Shown here piece after piece: positions 1 to 12,019 of a stretch of 64,000 nucleotides of DNA. The notes beneath the pieces are model-generated. The model was not told the origin of the DNA. It did not search any database and saw only the letters and a program-made list of their open reading frames with translations. The stretch's first letter is position 1. Every line of letters begins with the position of its first letter. The translations under genes were made by a program, and so were the position numbers. The DNA comes from Acestrorhynchus altus. Lineage: Eukaryota > Chordata > Actinopteri > Characiformes > Acestrorhynchidae. The stretch is taken from NCBI GenBank assembly GCA_034509495.1, contig CM067503.1:10232494-10296493 (forward strand), given 5' to 3'.

Positions 1-680
1 AAACTGAATTTCACATTTTCTTCTGTTTCTTTAATGACCATCTGTGCTCAGGCTGTTAAGAGAGAGCACATATCAAATGCTAAGCTCAGGGTAAGACCAA
101 AGATGCGCAAAGCAATTAGATTCCAGAAGACGACTGGCAATTGTGAATGTAGAGTGTGCGCAGAACAGCTTGCTTTTTGCATGCCTACTGAGTTGAGTTT
201 GAAAATCGCATTTGTGGACATATATGGGTACACTGGGCTAAAAATCATGGAAAAAGAAAACAGCCACAGTCACGACTGGAGAGAGTTGGATCACTTGATT
301 TGCATATTCTTTCTGTGGGCCATACAGGGAACAAAGGCTGACTTCTGCTTGTTGAATGACAGGGTAGTATTATGAAGACAAGCTGTCACTGCTTTGTTGA
401 ATAGTGAATACAGTACTAATATTCAGTAGAGGATATAGAACTAAAACGAGCATAAGGCAACAGAAAATATCTGTAATTCTGTGAAAAAAATCATCTTAAT
501 AATGGAAATCTTCATTCTAGTCAATATTTCTAACATTTCTCATTGTGTCAAATTTGAAATATATTAGACTCTGTTAGTAGGCGTTCTTTATATCTAGTGA
601 GATTCAAATGGTGGTATTTCCAGCAGTTGTTCCTGAAACAAAAATTGTCTGATAATATAATATGATCATAAAAAATTCAC
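1..680. other. upstream intron, nothing recognised
   Basis: AT-rich sequence. A 113-codon open frame (34-375, +) shows no domain, no splice context and no similarity I know; it is probably chance. Confidence 0.5.
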
Positions 681-902
681 TGATCAGCCAGAACACTATG
701 ACTTATTCCTTTCACTCATTTTACCAGCTACTCTTTCCATAAAAGAGCACTTTGTAGATCAAAAATGACAGACTGTAGTCCATCTGTTTCTCGGCATACT
801 TTGTTTTTAGGACCATGCAGCACCACCTCAAAGCATGTATTGTTTGTGTGGTGGGTTGTTGTTATGCACTGGAATAATGGATCAGACACAGCAGTGCACA
901 GA
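681..902. repeat. foldback element fragment, left arm
   Basis: It begins with ctgatcagccagaacactat and continues through gagcactttgtag, gtccatctgtttctc and ggatcagacacagcagtgc. The same words in the same order occur in the copies at 13738, 19922 and 40611. Only the left arm is present; Tc1-like sequence follows at about 905. Confidence 0.7.
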
Positions 903-904
903 AG

Positions 905-1450
905 GAATCAAGCGATTGTAATGCTCTTCAATGGTGTCATGTTAGACTGTCATGGAATCAGAATGGCAGTGGTTCATCCTCAGTGATGAGTCACATTTTT
1001 GTCTTGGTGGAGATGATCAGCTAATCTGTGTGTGGCTAAGCACCATAGTCAGCACAAAGATCAAAAGTTTGTTGTCGTGTGTCACATGTCTAAGAGACCT
1101 GTTGTCATGGTGAGGGGTGCAATTCCATGCAACGTAAGATCACCTTTGGTCTTCCTTACAGGAGGACCTTTGACAGCCCAACATTACTCTAGTTTTTCTC
1201 AACAGACACTGCAGTGTGCTGGTCCACCAGAACACTCACACACACACACACTGCTGCTGCTGTTTCAAGACCTTGTCTTGAAGACACAGATACTATACCA
1301 TGGCCAGTCACATTGCAAGACATATCGCTGATTGATAATGAGTGGGATGCAATTGGATACACCACCAACACTCCACCCCTACCACAAAATCAGAAGAATA
1401 GTCAAGTATACGGGTTGGATTATCACAGGACATCTTCAGATGGAATATAA
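905..1450 (+). mobile_element. Tc1-like transposase relic, family A copy 1
   Basis: Broken reading frames carry the signatures of a Tc1/mariner DDE transposase: GATGAGTCACATTTTTGTCT (DESHFCL) at about 989, an RSPLVFLTG motif near 1138, a LTAQHY motif near 1170, and a terminal NEWDAIGY-like motif near 1338. A (CA)n stretch sits where the second catalytic Asp is expected, and frameshifts separate the blocks, so the copy is dead. The same family recurs at 28085 (-) and 59320 (+). Confidence 0.82.
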
Positions 1451-2897
1451 GGTCATCAGGAACAATAAATGATTACAAAAAAAAAAAGAAAAATTAATAA
1501 ATATATATAAAATATATAACTTTCTCAAAACATTAAATACTAAATATGTTGGTTTCAGATTATTTTTCATTTACTGAAATTTCATGTTTTACAGTGTGGC
1601 AGTGCAACATTGTCAATTGCTTGGTCCTGGCTTGGTCCTTGCAAAGCATGCACTGTCACTTTGGATTTGTTTGGAGTGGAATGAGGACACTCTCCTGACA
1701 AGATTGGAGAGATGGCACTGATGTCTATCTGTCAATTGTGGACCATGCCTGTGTAGTTATGTGATTTGATTGAACATGCTATCTTTATCACAAACATCTC
1801 ACTTCTGCAGGAAGAATACAGGCCTACCTAATAGCACAATTAAAATGTAGTTGTAGCATAATGATCTGGTGTAAATGGTCCAGCTGTAGATGTTGTGACT
1901 GCTGTTCATTTTATATATCATTGAAAACAGCAGCTTCCCTTTATATTATGTGGACGTGATGAATGGACCAGTAAAATGGCTCATCATTGTAATCATTTCT
2001 TGGTCATTTTTCAGATACATGGAAAAGCACACATAAAAAGACAAAAATAAATTACTATTAAAATATAATGAAAGAATCCATCTGATTGGACAATTTCCTG
2101 TACTTGCGAAAACAAATAAGAAACATGTAGACCATCTAAGTGTTCCTTTTAAAGCTTTAAAAGTTTAACATCCAAACTGAATTAATGACTATAGCTCTAA
2201 GATATTCACTTGTCATCAATCTATTCTTCTCTAAGCTCTGCTGAGTAGTTTAAAATAGCATTATTTAATCCTTTACTTCATTAGAATTGATGGCCAGATT
2301 ACCCTTTCAAGTCACATATTATTGAGTAAATTAACTCTGAGATTTTAAGGCCAATCTCATTTGTGTGCTTTTTGTAACACCAGCTCAAACAAACTATTAG
2401 TCAGACTGGACAAATGATACAGATGGTCTGTAACTCGGTGTCTAAAATATGTCATTATGATTGATATCACATAATGAGCAGAGGTTTAGTAAATGACTAT
2501 TTAATTCTTCCATGTTTGTTTTTTTGTTTTTGTTTTTTTGCTGTCACTTCTATGCTCACCTCATTTTAATTTATGCTTGTTCATCCTATTTACTCATTCT
2601 GAAAATGTTCGCTTTGAACAGAAGTGTTTCCTCCCATCTAGTTCTGCCGTGAAACTGTATCGACACACTAATTCGCTAATCTCTCTGTCAATGCCCTGAC
2701 CAAGCGAGAAAGACATTCCTTTGATTGGGTCTCTGAGCAATGTAAAATGTTCATTGATTTCTTTTTGTAACTGCTAGCTAGCCTAATCTCAGAGCCTGCT
2801 GGTAAATCAGCCTCTCCTCCACTACACATACCAGCTCCACCAGAGTATACCTTAACCTGTATGCTTAAACTGGGTTTATTCACTTCACTGAGTTTAT
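1451..2897. other. intron, no gene or repeat recognised
   Basis: AT-rich, with an A-run at 1477-1487 and T/G-rich tract at 2517-2540. No splice-flanked open frame resembles a catenin exon. Confidence 0.5.
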
Positions 2898-3442
2898 TTA
2901 GGCCTGATATTTTGATCCAAATCTGATCTGGCCTGATCCACTACTGCATCCCACATTTAGAACCTGACTTCGACTGTACAGTACTGTCCAAGTAACGTCT
3001 GTGTAAATCCAGCCCAGCAAAATTCTTTCTGAACATGGCTGTGTTGTAATCCAACCAAATTCTTTCAGCACCCAAATACACATTGACAGTATTGTTCCTG
3101 AACCCAAGTGTTACCTGCCTGAAGCCTGATCACATTGTGTCCTGACCAAACACAGTTCTATATGAACCTGCCTGAAACTGGACAAAATTCTGTTGAACCC
3201 AACTGTAACCTTGACAGCAAAAATGGTCTGAATCTGACACAGCAAAACTGTATCCATCTGTACGAAATTAGGCTTACTGATTTTGACTGAAACACAAAGT
3301 TTATTCTAAATGTAACTGTGGCTCTAAAAATATTACACCCCAAAATATTCATTGTGAACTTAACTGTAGACAAAAAAACAACAACCTGAATCTGACTGTA
3401 CACCAAAAAATTAATTCAGAATTTGACTGTAGACAAAAATGG
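2898..3442. repeat. decayed minisatellite, about 35-bp unit
   Basis: Phrases such as cctgactgtacag, ctgaacctg, caaaattct and ttgactgtagacaaaaatgg recur roughly every 30-40 bp, with many substitutions. Examples fall near 2963, 3020, 3171, 3222, 3360, 3388 and 3420. Unit length was judged by eye. Confidence 0.65.
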
Positions 3443-4705
3443 TGTGTCCTTTCTTTCCTTTCCTTTTTTTATTTCTTTGTATTTATCGAAACATGAGATT
3501 GTGTTTGCCCTTATGGTTGTGTAGCTTTATTAGGAGTGAGCTGGCAGTTCTGAGCCTCACTGTGTGCTCCTGCAGAGGACCCAAAGCCTCTTGGTAAACA
3601 TCATTACTGCCTGCCTGCCTGCCTTATTTTTCAAATAATGCAGTGGCCATGTTTACTTGGAAGGCCTAGGTGCGTTGGTGGGCACAGTTGCTGTCTTAAC
3701 TGTGCTGTTCATTTAGCTGAGAGATGAGTAAGAGTGTAGTAGAGCTTAACAGGACTCTGGGAAGGTGGCAGACGGCAAATCCACTGAATCGTTGACATAG
3801 CTAAGTGTGACAAGTCTGTGGGTGGGCACTTGTACACTCCTGACCATTAATGTTCTTGAGACTCTGGTTTTTTGTTTCTTCATTTAATTAATGTAATTAT
3901 ATATATATTTATATATATATATAATTGTTTATAAATATTTCATGCTTCACTTAAATGTAGCACTATTCATATATATGAATATATATACATATACATAATA
4001 ATAATAATAATAATTATTATTATTATTATGTCTTTTATTATTAAGTCTTTATGTTCTTTCACTGTATATTGTGGGCTGTGTATTAGCAAGAACCTGGTGA
4101 TACAATATTTATCATAACACAGGTGTTATGATTCAATGTAGTGTGATATGTTATAATACTGTATTAAAAAAAACATTTGGGGAAGTGTCATAGTGTCATA
4201 TCATGGTGAAAACATTATGATGTGACATTTAAAAACATGTTCAAATTCTTAAAACTGGCATTCTCAGTGTTAGTCCAGAGTACAAATGTGCTGCACTTGA
4301 TTTGAATAACAGGGCTACTCACACTGTAAGGAAACATGCAGTTGGTCAGAATTCCCCTTACAAAAAATATCTAAAGTGAATTTGAGTAAAGCTCACGAAT
4401 GTTTCTCAAGTATGCTTGTAATAAGTACACTAATTCCAGTGTACTAGCAATATTAGTTTTAAGTTTAAAGTTTATGAGGGCGTACTTTAAGAGTAAGAGT
4501 AATAAACTATGATTATACAACTAGTTTACAAGTCATTTCTTTGAACTGCAACTGTACTATACTGTACGTGGTACTTTACTATTTTACTTTTAATGATGTA
4601 AATGCATTTTAAGTATCCTTTGAGTAGTTTTTGTAATGAAAGTACTGTCCTGTATTGTCCTGCATGCTTCACCAAATCTACTTAGTGCATTCGCAGCATT
4701 ACAAG
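3443..4705. other. intron with AT-rich tracts
   Basis: Holds an imperfect (AT)n at about 3893-3925 and a palindromic (ATA)n/(ATT)n tract at about 3995-4030. A CTGC tetranucleotide run lies near 3608-3622. Nothing else stands out. Confidence 0.6.
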
Positions 4706-4818
4706 CCCAAAGCAGCAAATATAAAGTTGATGTTCTCAGTATTACATATCAGTAGAGCATCATCTGTGATTTTATAGCTGTTGTTCGAAAGTATAAATGC
4801 TACATAATGCTGCTTTAA
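4706..4818. repeat. short TTAA-ended MITE candidate
   Basis: The right end reads acataatgctgctttaa; the left end near 4708 reads aaagcagcaaatataaag, close to its inverted complement. Similar ends with TTAA occur at 16171, 17904, 28520, 28844 and 37543. The left boundary is uncertain. Confidence 0.4.
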
Positions 4819-5025
4819 ATAAACCTGGTTGGACTAGTTGTACACATTGGCTAAGAGAACCCAACACACAGGCTTATTCCTGCCCACTGCCCCAGTCACT
4901 TTAGATAAGGCTCAGTCAACTTCACGCTCACTGTCTCCCATTTCTGTGTCCTCGGCCTGCATGTGGGGGATAAAAAAAAATCAAAATCCCAACACATCTG
5001 AATAAAACACTGTAATGAAGAGAAG

Positions 5026-5028
<3 letters not shown>

Positions 5029-5115
<87 letters not shown>
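5029..5115. repeat. (CA)n microsatellite
   Basis: About 43 uninterrupted CA units. It produces long Cys-Val/Thr-His open frames on both strands that are not genes. Confidence 0.98.
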
Positions 5116-5118
<3 letters not shown>

Positions 5119-5417
5119 TGTTTTGTGTCCTACATCTGCATATATCCTGTGCTCATGAAGTGTTTGGTAAGCCCCTTGTGGTTACTCACACTTATACACA
5201 CTTTTTTTGGACGCATGTGTCGCTCCAGCCTGGGTAATTGCCAAACGGCCTGTCCCCAGACACTGTGTGTGGACAGTCCTGCATTAAACTCTGTCTGACC
5301 CCTGGGACTCATTAAGGCCTCATGCTCTGTGGAACACACAACTAGATCCAGATTCAAGCTGGACAACTCCAAAAACAGAGCTTGTGTGCTTGTGTGAGAT
5401 TGTGTATACCTGCTTTT

Positions 5418-5418
<1 letters not shown>
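5116..5418. other. intron between two dinucleotide arrays
   Basis: Moderate GC, no repeat family or exon recognised. Confidence 0.5.
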
Positions 5419-5464
<46 letters not shown>

Positions 5465-5519
5465 CTGCCTACATGCACATTTGTATGCCACCATGGACAT
5501 GTGTGCGTTTCAGTGTGAG

Positions 5520-5593
<74 letters not shown>
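5419..5593. repeat. two (GT)n arrays
   Basis: Arrays at 5419-5462 and 5522-5593 are separated by about 60 bp of mixed sequence. With the (CA)n at 5029 they face each other, so the region could form hairpins and be hard to assemble. Confidence 0.97.
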
Positions 5594-5594
<1 letters not shown>

Positions 5595-5714
5595 ATGCCA
5601 TGTCTCATAACACAACTCTATTGAGTGATGCATGCATGTCTCTCTTTCGTTGCACAGGACTCTCTCTCTCTCCTTTGCTCTTGCTTTCTGTGTCTCTCTG
5701 TTTATTCATATGCA

Positions 5715-6545
5715 GTAGTGCTTGAAAGTCTAGACTAATTTAGAATTATACAGAAAAGATAGAATATTACACATCCATGGTGAAAGTAAGTGAACCTTTG
5801 TTTCCTGTAGCTGGCGTGATCTCCACCTTGTGCAGCTAAATGTTTTTTATCCTATTCCTCCAAACAAATCAACTCCTCCACCTTTTATGCTGGTGGGTGT
5901 CCTGCTTGCTTCATGTCCTTCTACAACATTTCTGTTGGATTCAGGACTTTGACTTTGCCACTCTTGAGATTCAGCTCACCGACAGATGACATTTTCCTAG
6001 AATTTGTTGATACAGTTCTTTGTTCCATCAATGATGACAAATTGTCCTGGTCCAGATGTAGGAAAAAAGACCCAAACCATGATGCTACCACCATGTTTTT
6101 CACATGGAATAAGGTTGTTATGGAGTGCTTCCCTTTCTCCACACATAACACTTCTCATTCAAACCCAAAAATCTCTGTTGGTCTCCATCCATCCACAAAA
6201 TATTATTCCAATAGCCTTTTCCCTTGTCCATGTGACTTTTTTTCCTTCATGGACATAAACATTAGCTAATGTGAGAAAGGCCTTTGGTTGCTTAGAAGTT
6301 ACCTCAGGTTCTTTTGTGAGCTCGCAGACTATTACAGGTCTTGCTCTTGGTGATGTTTGTGGGTTAAGCACTCCTGGGGAGGGTAATAATGGTCTTATTT
6401 GTGCACAATCAGTCTGACTGTGGATTGATGGAGTCCAAACTCTTTAGAGGCTTTCCAGCCCAATGAACATTAATAACTCTTGAAAATTGGCATTGTTTGT
6501 GTCATGATGCACTTCCACAAGCATGCGTTTGAAGATCAGATCCCT
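5715..6545 (-). mobile_element. Tc1-like transposon copy, family B, decayed
   Basis: Starts at the end-like agtgcttgaaagtc and contains, as the antisense of transposase sequence, landmarks familiar from a common fish Tc1 family: gtcctggtccagatg, ccatgatgctaccaccatg, tctccatccatccacaaaa, ttgcttagaagttacctcag, cactcctggggagggtaat. Frames are broken. The right end runs into (AT)n at 6556. A second, partial copy lies at 45800-46313. Confidence 0.85.
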
Positions 6546-6550
6546 GTTCT

Positions 6551-6555
<5 letters not shown>

Positions 6556-6638
<83 letters not shown>
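6556..6638. repeat. (AT)n microsatellite
   Basis: About 41 AT units directly beside the family B Tc1 copy. Confidence 0.97.
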
Positions 6639-6640
<2 letters not shown>

Positions 6641-7237
6641 CATGTAAAAAAATAACAATTTGAAACAATTTGAAGCCATTTTTAAACAAAGTCCGCATGC
6701 CAGCTCATTCACATTAATGAGCTCTCCTTGTTCATTTGGCTCAAAGCCATAATGTTCCCACATCAGAGCTGTGGAATGGGGCTTTGAAACCAAGCCCATT
6801 TGGACTTACTCTTTCAAGCCTTCTGGCTGAAATGATGTTTTTGGAGAAAACACCTGCCTCCAACAGAGAGAAGAGAATAGTGAGACTGGCTGAATTACTG
6901 GTAATGTTCATTTTTAAACAAACATACAAGTACACAATGGCAGGACCTGAGTTATGTCCATGCATTGTACAATAAATTGTAATAATGTAATTATGGTGAT
7001 AGGCCATAATCGCTGTCGTACATTACAGTTGTACATTTGTGTGTATTTCGTCTTTGTTACTAGCACTGGGGGAAGGCCTTATTAGATCACTGGGTTGTGG
7101 AGTGCTTTCTCCTCCCTCAACATTCAGGGGTGGGGCGCCCTTGAGCAAAGCATGTAACCCTGAAACCGGGTGCTGAGGTGGCAACTCCAGCTGTGTTTGT
7201 TCATTGCTCTATACAGTAGTGTGTTCACTGCCATGGA

Positions 7238-7240
<3 letters not shown>
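6639..7240. other. intron, nothing recognised
   Basis: Overlapping 79- and 88-codon frames on opposite strands (6736-7007) show no known domain. Confidence 0.5.
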
Positions 7241-7329
<89 letters not shown>

Positions 7330-7358
7330 CTGTGAGTGTGTGTGTGTGTGTGTGCTTG
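7241..7358. repeat. (GT)n microsatellite, interrupted at the end
   Basis: A pure (TG)n to 7328, then a shorter run interrupted by gcctgtgag and gcttg. A GA-rich stretch follows to about 7380. Confidence 0.97.
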
Positions 7359-7675
7359 TGTCTATGTAAGAGAGAGAGAACGGGTGAGTAAGCCAGTATG
7401 TAGTGTGAGCTCATCAGAACTATAATGACTGCTGCTAGTCTCACAGACAACTGAAGAGGGAGTGTTCCAGATAGACCTCTTTCATGTGCAGCATATGCTC
7501 TATATTACTACACACTATCCACACGATCTGTCTGATCAGTCCTACAGTTCAAATTTCATTTCTCATCTCAGCACGAGCCTCTCACATGTTCTAACTGCAC
7601 TCACACACCCTCACACTTCCTCACACGCTGCTTAATGACAGGCAGAGTGTCAGATGCGGGAGCTGTGACTCCTTT
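7359..7675. other. intron, nothing recognised
   Basis: CA-rich patches near 7600-7625; no other structure seen. Confidence 0.45.
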
Positions 7676-7993
7676 TAAAATGCATGGACCAAAATATTGG
7701 GACACCTGCTTGTTCGGTGTTTCAATTGGCAATATGTCTCTGCGGGGACAAGACAAGCTGTCTGTGTGTAAATGCACATCTGTGTCAGCAATAGGTGCAA
7801 TGTAAAGCAGCTGTATGCATTTATTAGTAGGTGTATCCACACGATTTTGAATATTTAGTGTTTTTGTGTAGAAAACAAGTTGTTTTGCAGAATGAGAAAT
7901 ATTTTTTTCTTTTACAGGTTAATGATACATCTGACAACAATCAAATTTAGAAAGTAAAAAGCTACATCATGTGTCCAATTGTTTGTGGACACT
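7676..7993. repeat. termini of TA-targeted MITE (family M)
   Basis: At 7681 the sequence tgcatggaccaaaatattgg followed by gacacctgctt is the inverted right end of family M. At about 7969 the left end, tgtccaattgtttgtggaca, appears in the opposite sense. The two do not form one element; the second may be the lost left end of the copy at 8973. Confidence 0.6.
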
Positions 7994-8021
7994 AGGGCTG
8001 ATTATATACATTGTGAGCTAC

Positions 8022-8640
8022 TTTTCACCCTGATCTTCCATGGTCAGGAGCCCACTGGACCACTACAGGGCAGGAACTATGTGAGTGGTGGCTTGTTCTT
8101 AGCACTGTAGTGACACTGACATAGTGGTGGGATGCTGGTTTGTATTGCGCTGGTATCAAGTGGATCAGACACTGCTGGAATGCAGTGCTGCTGGAATGTT
8201 TAAACACAGTGTCCACTCACTGTCAACTCTATTTGACTCTCCTGCCTACTTGTATACCTTTACAATGTAATGTCAGTCATCTCTTTCTGTACAGTTTGTT
8301 TTGGTCATCATCTAGATCTTCATCAGTAGATCCTCACAGGATGCTGACCACAGGACCCTGCTGGCTAGATATTTCTGGATTGTGGACTATTCTCAGTCCA
8401 GCAGTGACACTGAGGGGTTTAAACATTCAGCTATGCTGTGTATGATCAACTCATGCCAGTACAACATCATTACCATGTCAGTGTCACTGCAGTGCCCAGA
8501 ATTAACCACCATCAACATAATACTTGCTCTGTGGTGGTCCTGTGGGGTCCTGACCATTGAAGATCAGGGTGCAAAGAGACTAATAAAGTATGCAGAGAAA
8601 TGTATGGCAAGAAGAGCTAATAAGAAGGACAGTTAATGTA
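8022..8640. repeat. foldback element, near full length
   Basis: The two halves are inverted complements over most of their length: ggtcaggagcccactggacc and gtagtgacactgacatagtg on the left pair with ccatgtcagtgtcactgcag and gtggtcctgtggggtcctga on the right. The centre holds gtccactcactgtcaactc and cagcagtgacactgag. Outer ends are missing. No protein is encoded; open frames here are chance. Confidence 0.8.
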
Positions 8641-8711
8641 GAAACAAAGAGATGGGCATAATGTCACAATTGATATACAATGCTCTGCTTCTCTCCTCCC
8701 CCACTTGCATT

Positions 8712-8729
8712 CACACACACATACACACA

Positions 8730-8772
<43 letters not shown>
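8712..8772. repeat. (CA)n microsatellite, interrupted
   Basis: Roughly 30 CA units with ATA and CCC interruptions near its left end. Confidence 0.95.
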
Positions 8773-8773
<1 letters not shown>

Positions 8774-8972
8774 ATGGATGGAGCTCTTGCATGAAGATGA
8801 CTTAGTGTGTATAAAGAAGAAATGAAGATCAAATTTCAGTATGTTTAAATATAGTAAAAAAGACAGACTTTCATGGGGTGTCCTCATTTTTTCACATAGT
8901 ATATTGTACAGTGTAATATATATTATCACCATTTAGCTAAAAAAATATATTTTTGTCACTAGTGCACAACAT

Positions 8973-9362
8973 TTCTAATGAATACATTCAGCTATTTGCA
9001 CTCACTGCTTGCCTAGTCCCTGTAGAAAGGTATTGCCAATAGAATAGGACATCCTGGAGCAGATAATCATGAAGCTATTGGCACTGTGCCTAACACCTAA
9101 TGATCTTGAGAGGAATAAAAGCCCCAACATTGAGCTGTAAAGTCATGAAACTGTCTTCTCAGGCATTGTGATGCTCCATCCCATACTTTTGGGATGAGTT
9201 GGGGAGTTGCAGTTGATCAAATCCCCAATGCTCCAAAATCTAGCAGAAAGCCTTGGACAGCCCTGGACAGTAGAGATAGTTATTCCAACAAAACCCTTGA
9301 TATTGAAATAAATTTTGAATGAGCAGGTGTCCCAATACTTTTGTCAAAACAGTTTATATGGC
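8973..9362 (+). repeat. MITE family M copy, left end missing
   Basis: Shares ttctaatgaatacattcagc, cctagtccctgtag, tattgccaatag, cttttgggatgagttg and the end aggtgtcccaatacttttgt with the complete copy at 39706. The left terminal repeat is absent here; a matching one lies at about 7969, on the other side of a foldback element. Confidence 0.75.
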
Positions 9363-9440
9363 ATGAACTAGTAACAGAAACACATTTCCCACTATTTTAC
9401 TATCATTATCATTGCATATAAAATTTATATCAGTGTAGAC

Positions 9441-9588
9441 CAGGGTGTCAAACCACGTAGGAAATGGGCCACAGCGACACCTGATTCCACTCACTTAATC
9501 AGTTGGTCAGTCTTCTAACGGATCTCATGAACTTCCTTTGGCTAGAATGAAAATCTGGGCTCTTTTCTGAGCCCATTTGACAATCCTG
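9441..9588. mobile_element. hAT-like MITE with 8-bp target duplication
   Basis: Ends cagggtgtcaaa and tttgacaatcctg are imperfect inverted repeats. They are flanked by gtgtagac (9433-9440) and gtgcagac (9589-9596), a 7/8 match of the length made by hAT transposases. No coding capacity. Confidence 0.7.
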
Positions 9589-9596
9589 GTGCAGAC

Positions 9597-12019
9597 GCAC
9601 CTATGGTTCAAGAAATTGTATGGTATAGCCACCAGGGCCCATGGTTCCTATCACCTGTAGTGTAAAGAAATGTTCTCTTCATCAATTAATACCAACCCAG
9701 TCTAAATGACTTTGTTTACGTGTCGGCCATTGAATTTCGACACAAATCTGAATGCTAAGTCTAATACACCATTAAAACAACATGAATCACCGCTGAAGTG
9801 TGTGCCTGCATGTGTCTATGTGTCTGTATAAACCCTTACTTGTGCATGCGTATGAGTGCATGTGCGTGTCTTCAGTCTTTTGAAGCTCTGCCATGAATTA
9901 TTGAAGCTTTTATATAACAGCTGTGTGGAAATATCGAACAGTGCCGGTGTTTACCAAACAGCACCGTTCTCCACTCCAGTGCTGTACAAGCTGCATGCAG
10001 CCCAGCAGAAGACGCAGCATTAATTGGCAGTAAACACTGTACACTACTCACCAACACTGCCTTAGTGTGCCAGACAGATTGGGGTTACAGACAGATGAGG
10101 GATTCTGGTTCATTTGCAGGGTTCTGAGATGGCGCTTGAAATGAGCATTGAAAGCGTCAGTTTTTAATTTGGCATCATGTGGATGTAAGGTCGTGTTACT
10201 TTCTTTCACAGGGTTAGAAAGGAAACTGCACGTCTAATTTTTCATCTACTGTTAAGCAGCTCGGTACCAGCAGTGCACACTAAATAATGAAGCATGTGAC
10301 ACTCTAATTTAGACTCGCGGTGTGGGCTTGGGGACAGGAGCTTTTTTCAAATTATTTTACATTTTATTATGTTGAAATTTGTTGCACAGTGCCTCTGGAT
10401 GATTTGGACACTGTGCTAGAACACTGTACTGGTCTATGGGCAAAGTTGACAACTTCAAATGATGTTATGCAACTTCAAACATTCCAAATTTACATAATTT
10501 ACTCTTACAAGCCAAGATCTGCTCTGTGCGGGCAGTTACATGCAGTATTCTAAGCTCCAAAGCTCAGGATCAGAGCAACATACAGACATGTTGCACACAT
10601 CACAACATAACCAGACTTACTCTATTTAAATAGAATAATGAAATGTCAGAGCGTAATCTGGCTCAGAAAATAGCTAAAATTCACTCGTTTCCACCTGAAT
10701 TAAATCCCAGTTTAAATGCCGACTGATCAGCACAAGGTGTGAGGCTAATGGCATCACTGACCCAGATATTGGGTTACAGGGGCAAAATTAGAAGGAAAAT
10801 TCTCTTTCTTTGCTCATACAGTGTTCGAATTTCAAAATAAAAGTCCTTAGAAATAAAAATACTGAAATATAACAATTATCAAAAGGACATTTAGGTCTGT
10901 TAGGTCTGTGTTTATATTTTATTTTATTATGACAAATATATTGAAGAATAAACTTTTCAGCTTAAACACTCTGAAAGATCAATATCCAACAGTGTTTTAG
11001 TCCGTTTAGGAGCAAGAATGTTTTTTATCGAAACATGGTCAAATTCATACAGATTTTTAATTTCTCTTAATTTTTACATATTAGAATATAATTTGAAAAT
11101 ACCAGTTATCTGGTATGTGTGACTGTTTTCTATAATTGCTTTTCTAATTGTTTTGGTGAATAAAATACATCAAACTACAAAAACATCACACAAAGTTAGG
11201 ATAGGGATCTAAAGGTTAATGAACTAACATGTTGTCATTTTCACTATATGTCCTTCCCAACACATTCAGAGAAAAGCCTGAAATCTTGTACCAGCTTATA
11301 AAATATACTGGAGACTCTGGAAGAGAATCTGGTGGCAGAACCTGATATGTGTTATATGTGCCACAAGTGGGCATAAATGCCTCTTTGTCTTGAGGAATGC
11401 ACACCTGTTCCACCATCATTCATGCAACACTTGATGCTAAAAATTATAATCTAGCTTTAACACTTCCTGTCAATGATGGAGAGCTTCACCCTGTCACCCT
11501 TTAAATATTTACATATTTATATATAAACACGTAATTACATTGAAATAACATTGAAAAATGTAATTCAATTAAACTTTTATATGTTCTCTTCATTACATTA
11601 CACAGGCCTTGAACCATGGAGCAAACTAAAACCAGACACACTGAATCAGAGCTTACTTAAAGAAAAACACAAATTATATTTTAATAAATGTAAAAAAATT
11701 CTAGAAGTAAAAAAGTGGGTGGGAGACAGATGGTGTTCTTAGGACTTTATATGCAATATACACATATAAATCATATGCAATAGACACATTACCAACTTTT
11801 TAACATACCATGTTTTAATTCATATTTAGAAATCTGTCCAGGGGGCACAAAAGTTTCCCAAACAGAAGATTCACCCAGATACACTTTGGCACCTTTGATG
11901 TGATATCTGACACCCCACTGTTCAACACATTCATAGCACGGTGAAGTTCTGCATGTCTGGTAAAGCCATCTGAAGCCTTCTGCTTGGCACCGAATCTAGT
12001 ATACCCCACTGAAGTCCCC
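9597..12019. other. intron, nothing recognised
   Basis: 2.4 kb, AT-rich towards 10800-11600. No catenin-like exon or known repeat seen; a 77-codon frame at 10320-10553 has no recognisable domain. Confidence 0.5.

Noticed and set aside
4896..5624. Cys-Val and Thr-His repeat proteins
   Set aside because: Translations of (CA)n and (GT)n arrays, as also at 7124, 14271, 28841, 48335 and 51067.
7897..7920. Recursive-splice-like site (pyrimidines, CAG then GTTAAT)
   Set aside because: Lies among MITE termini, and GTTAAT is a poor donor; no support beyond the motif.
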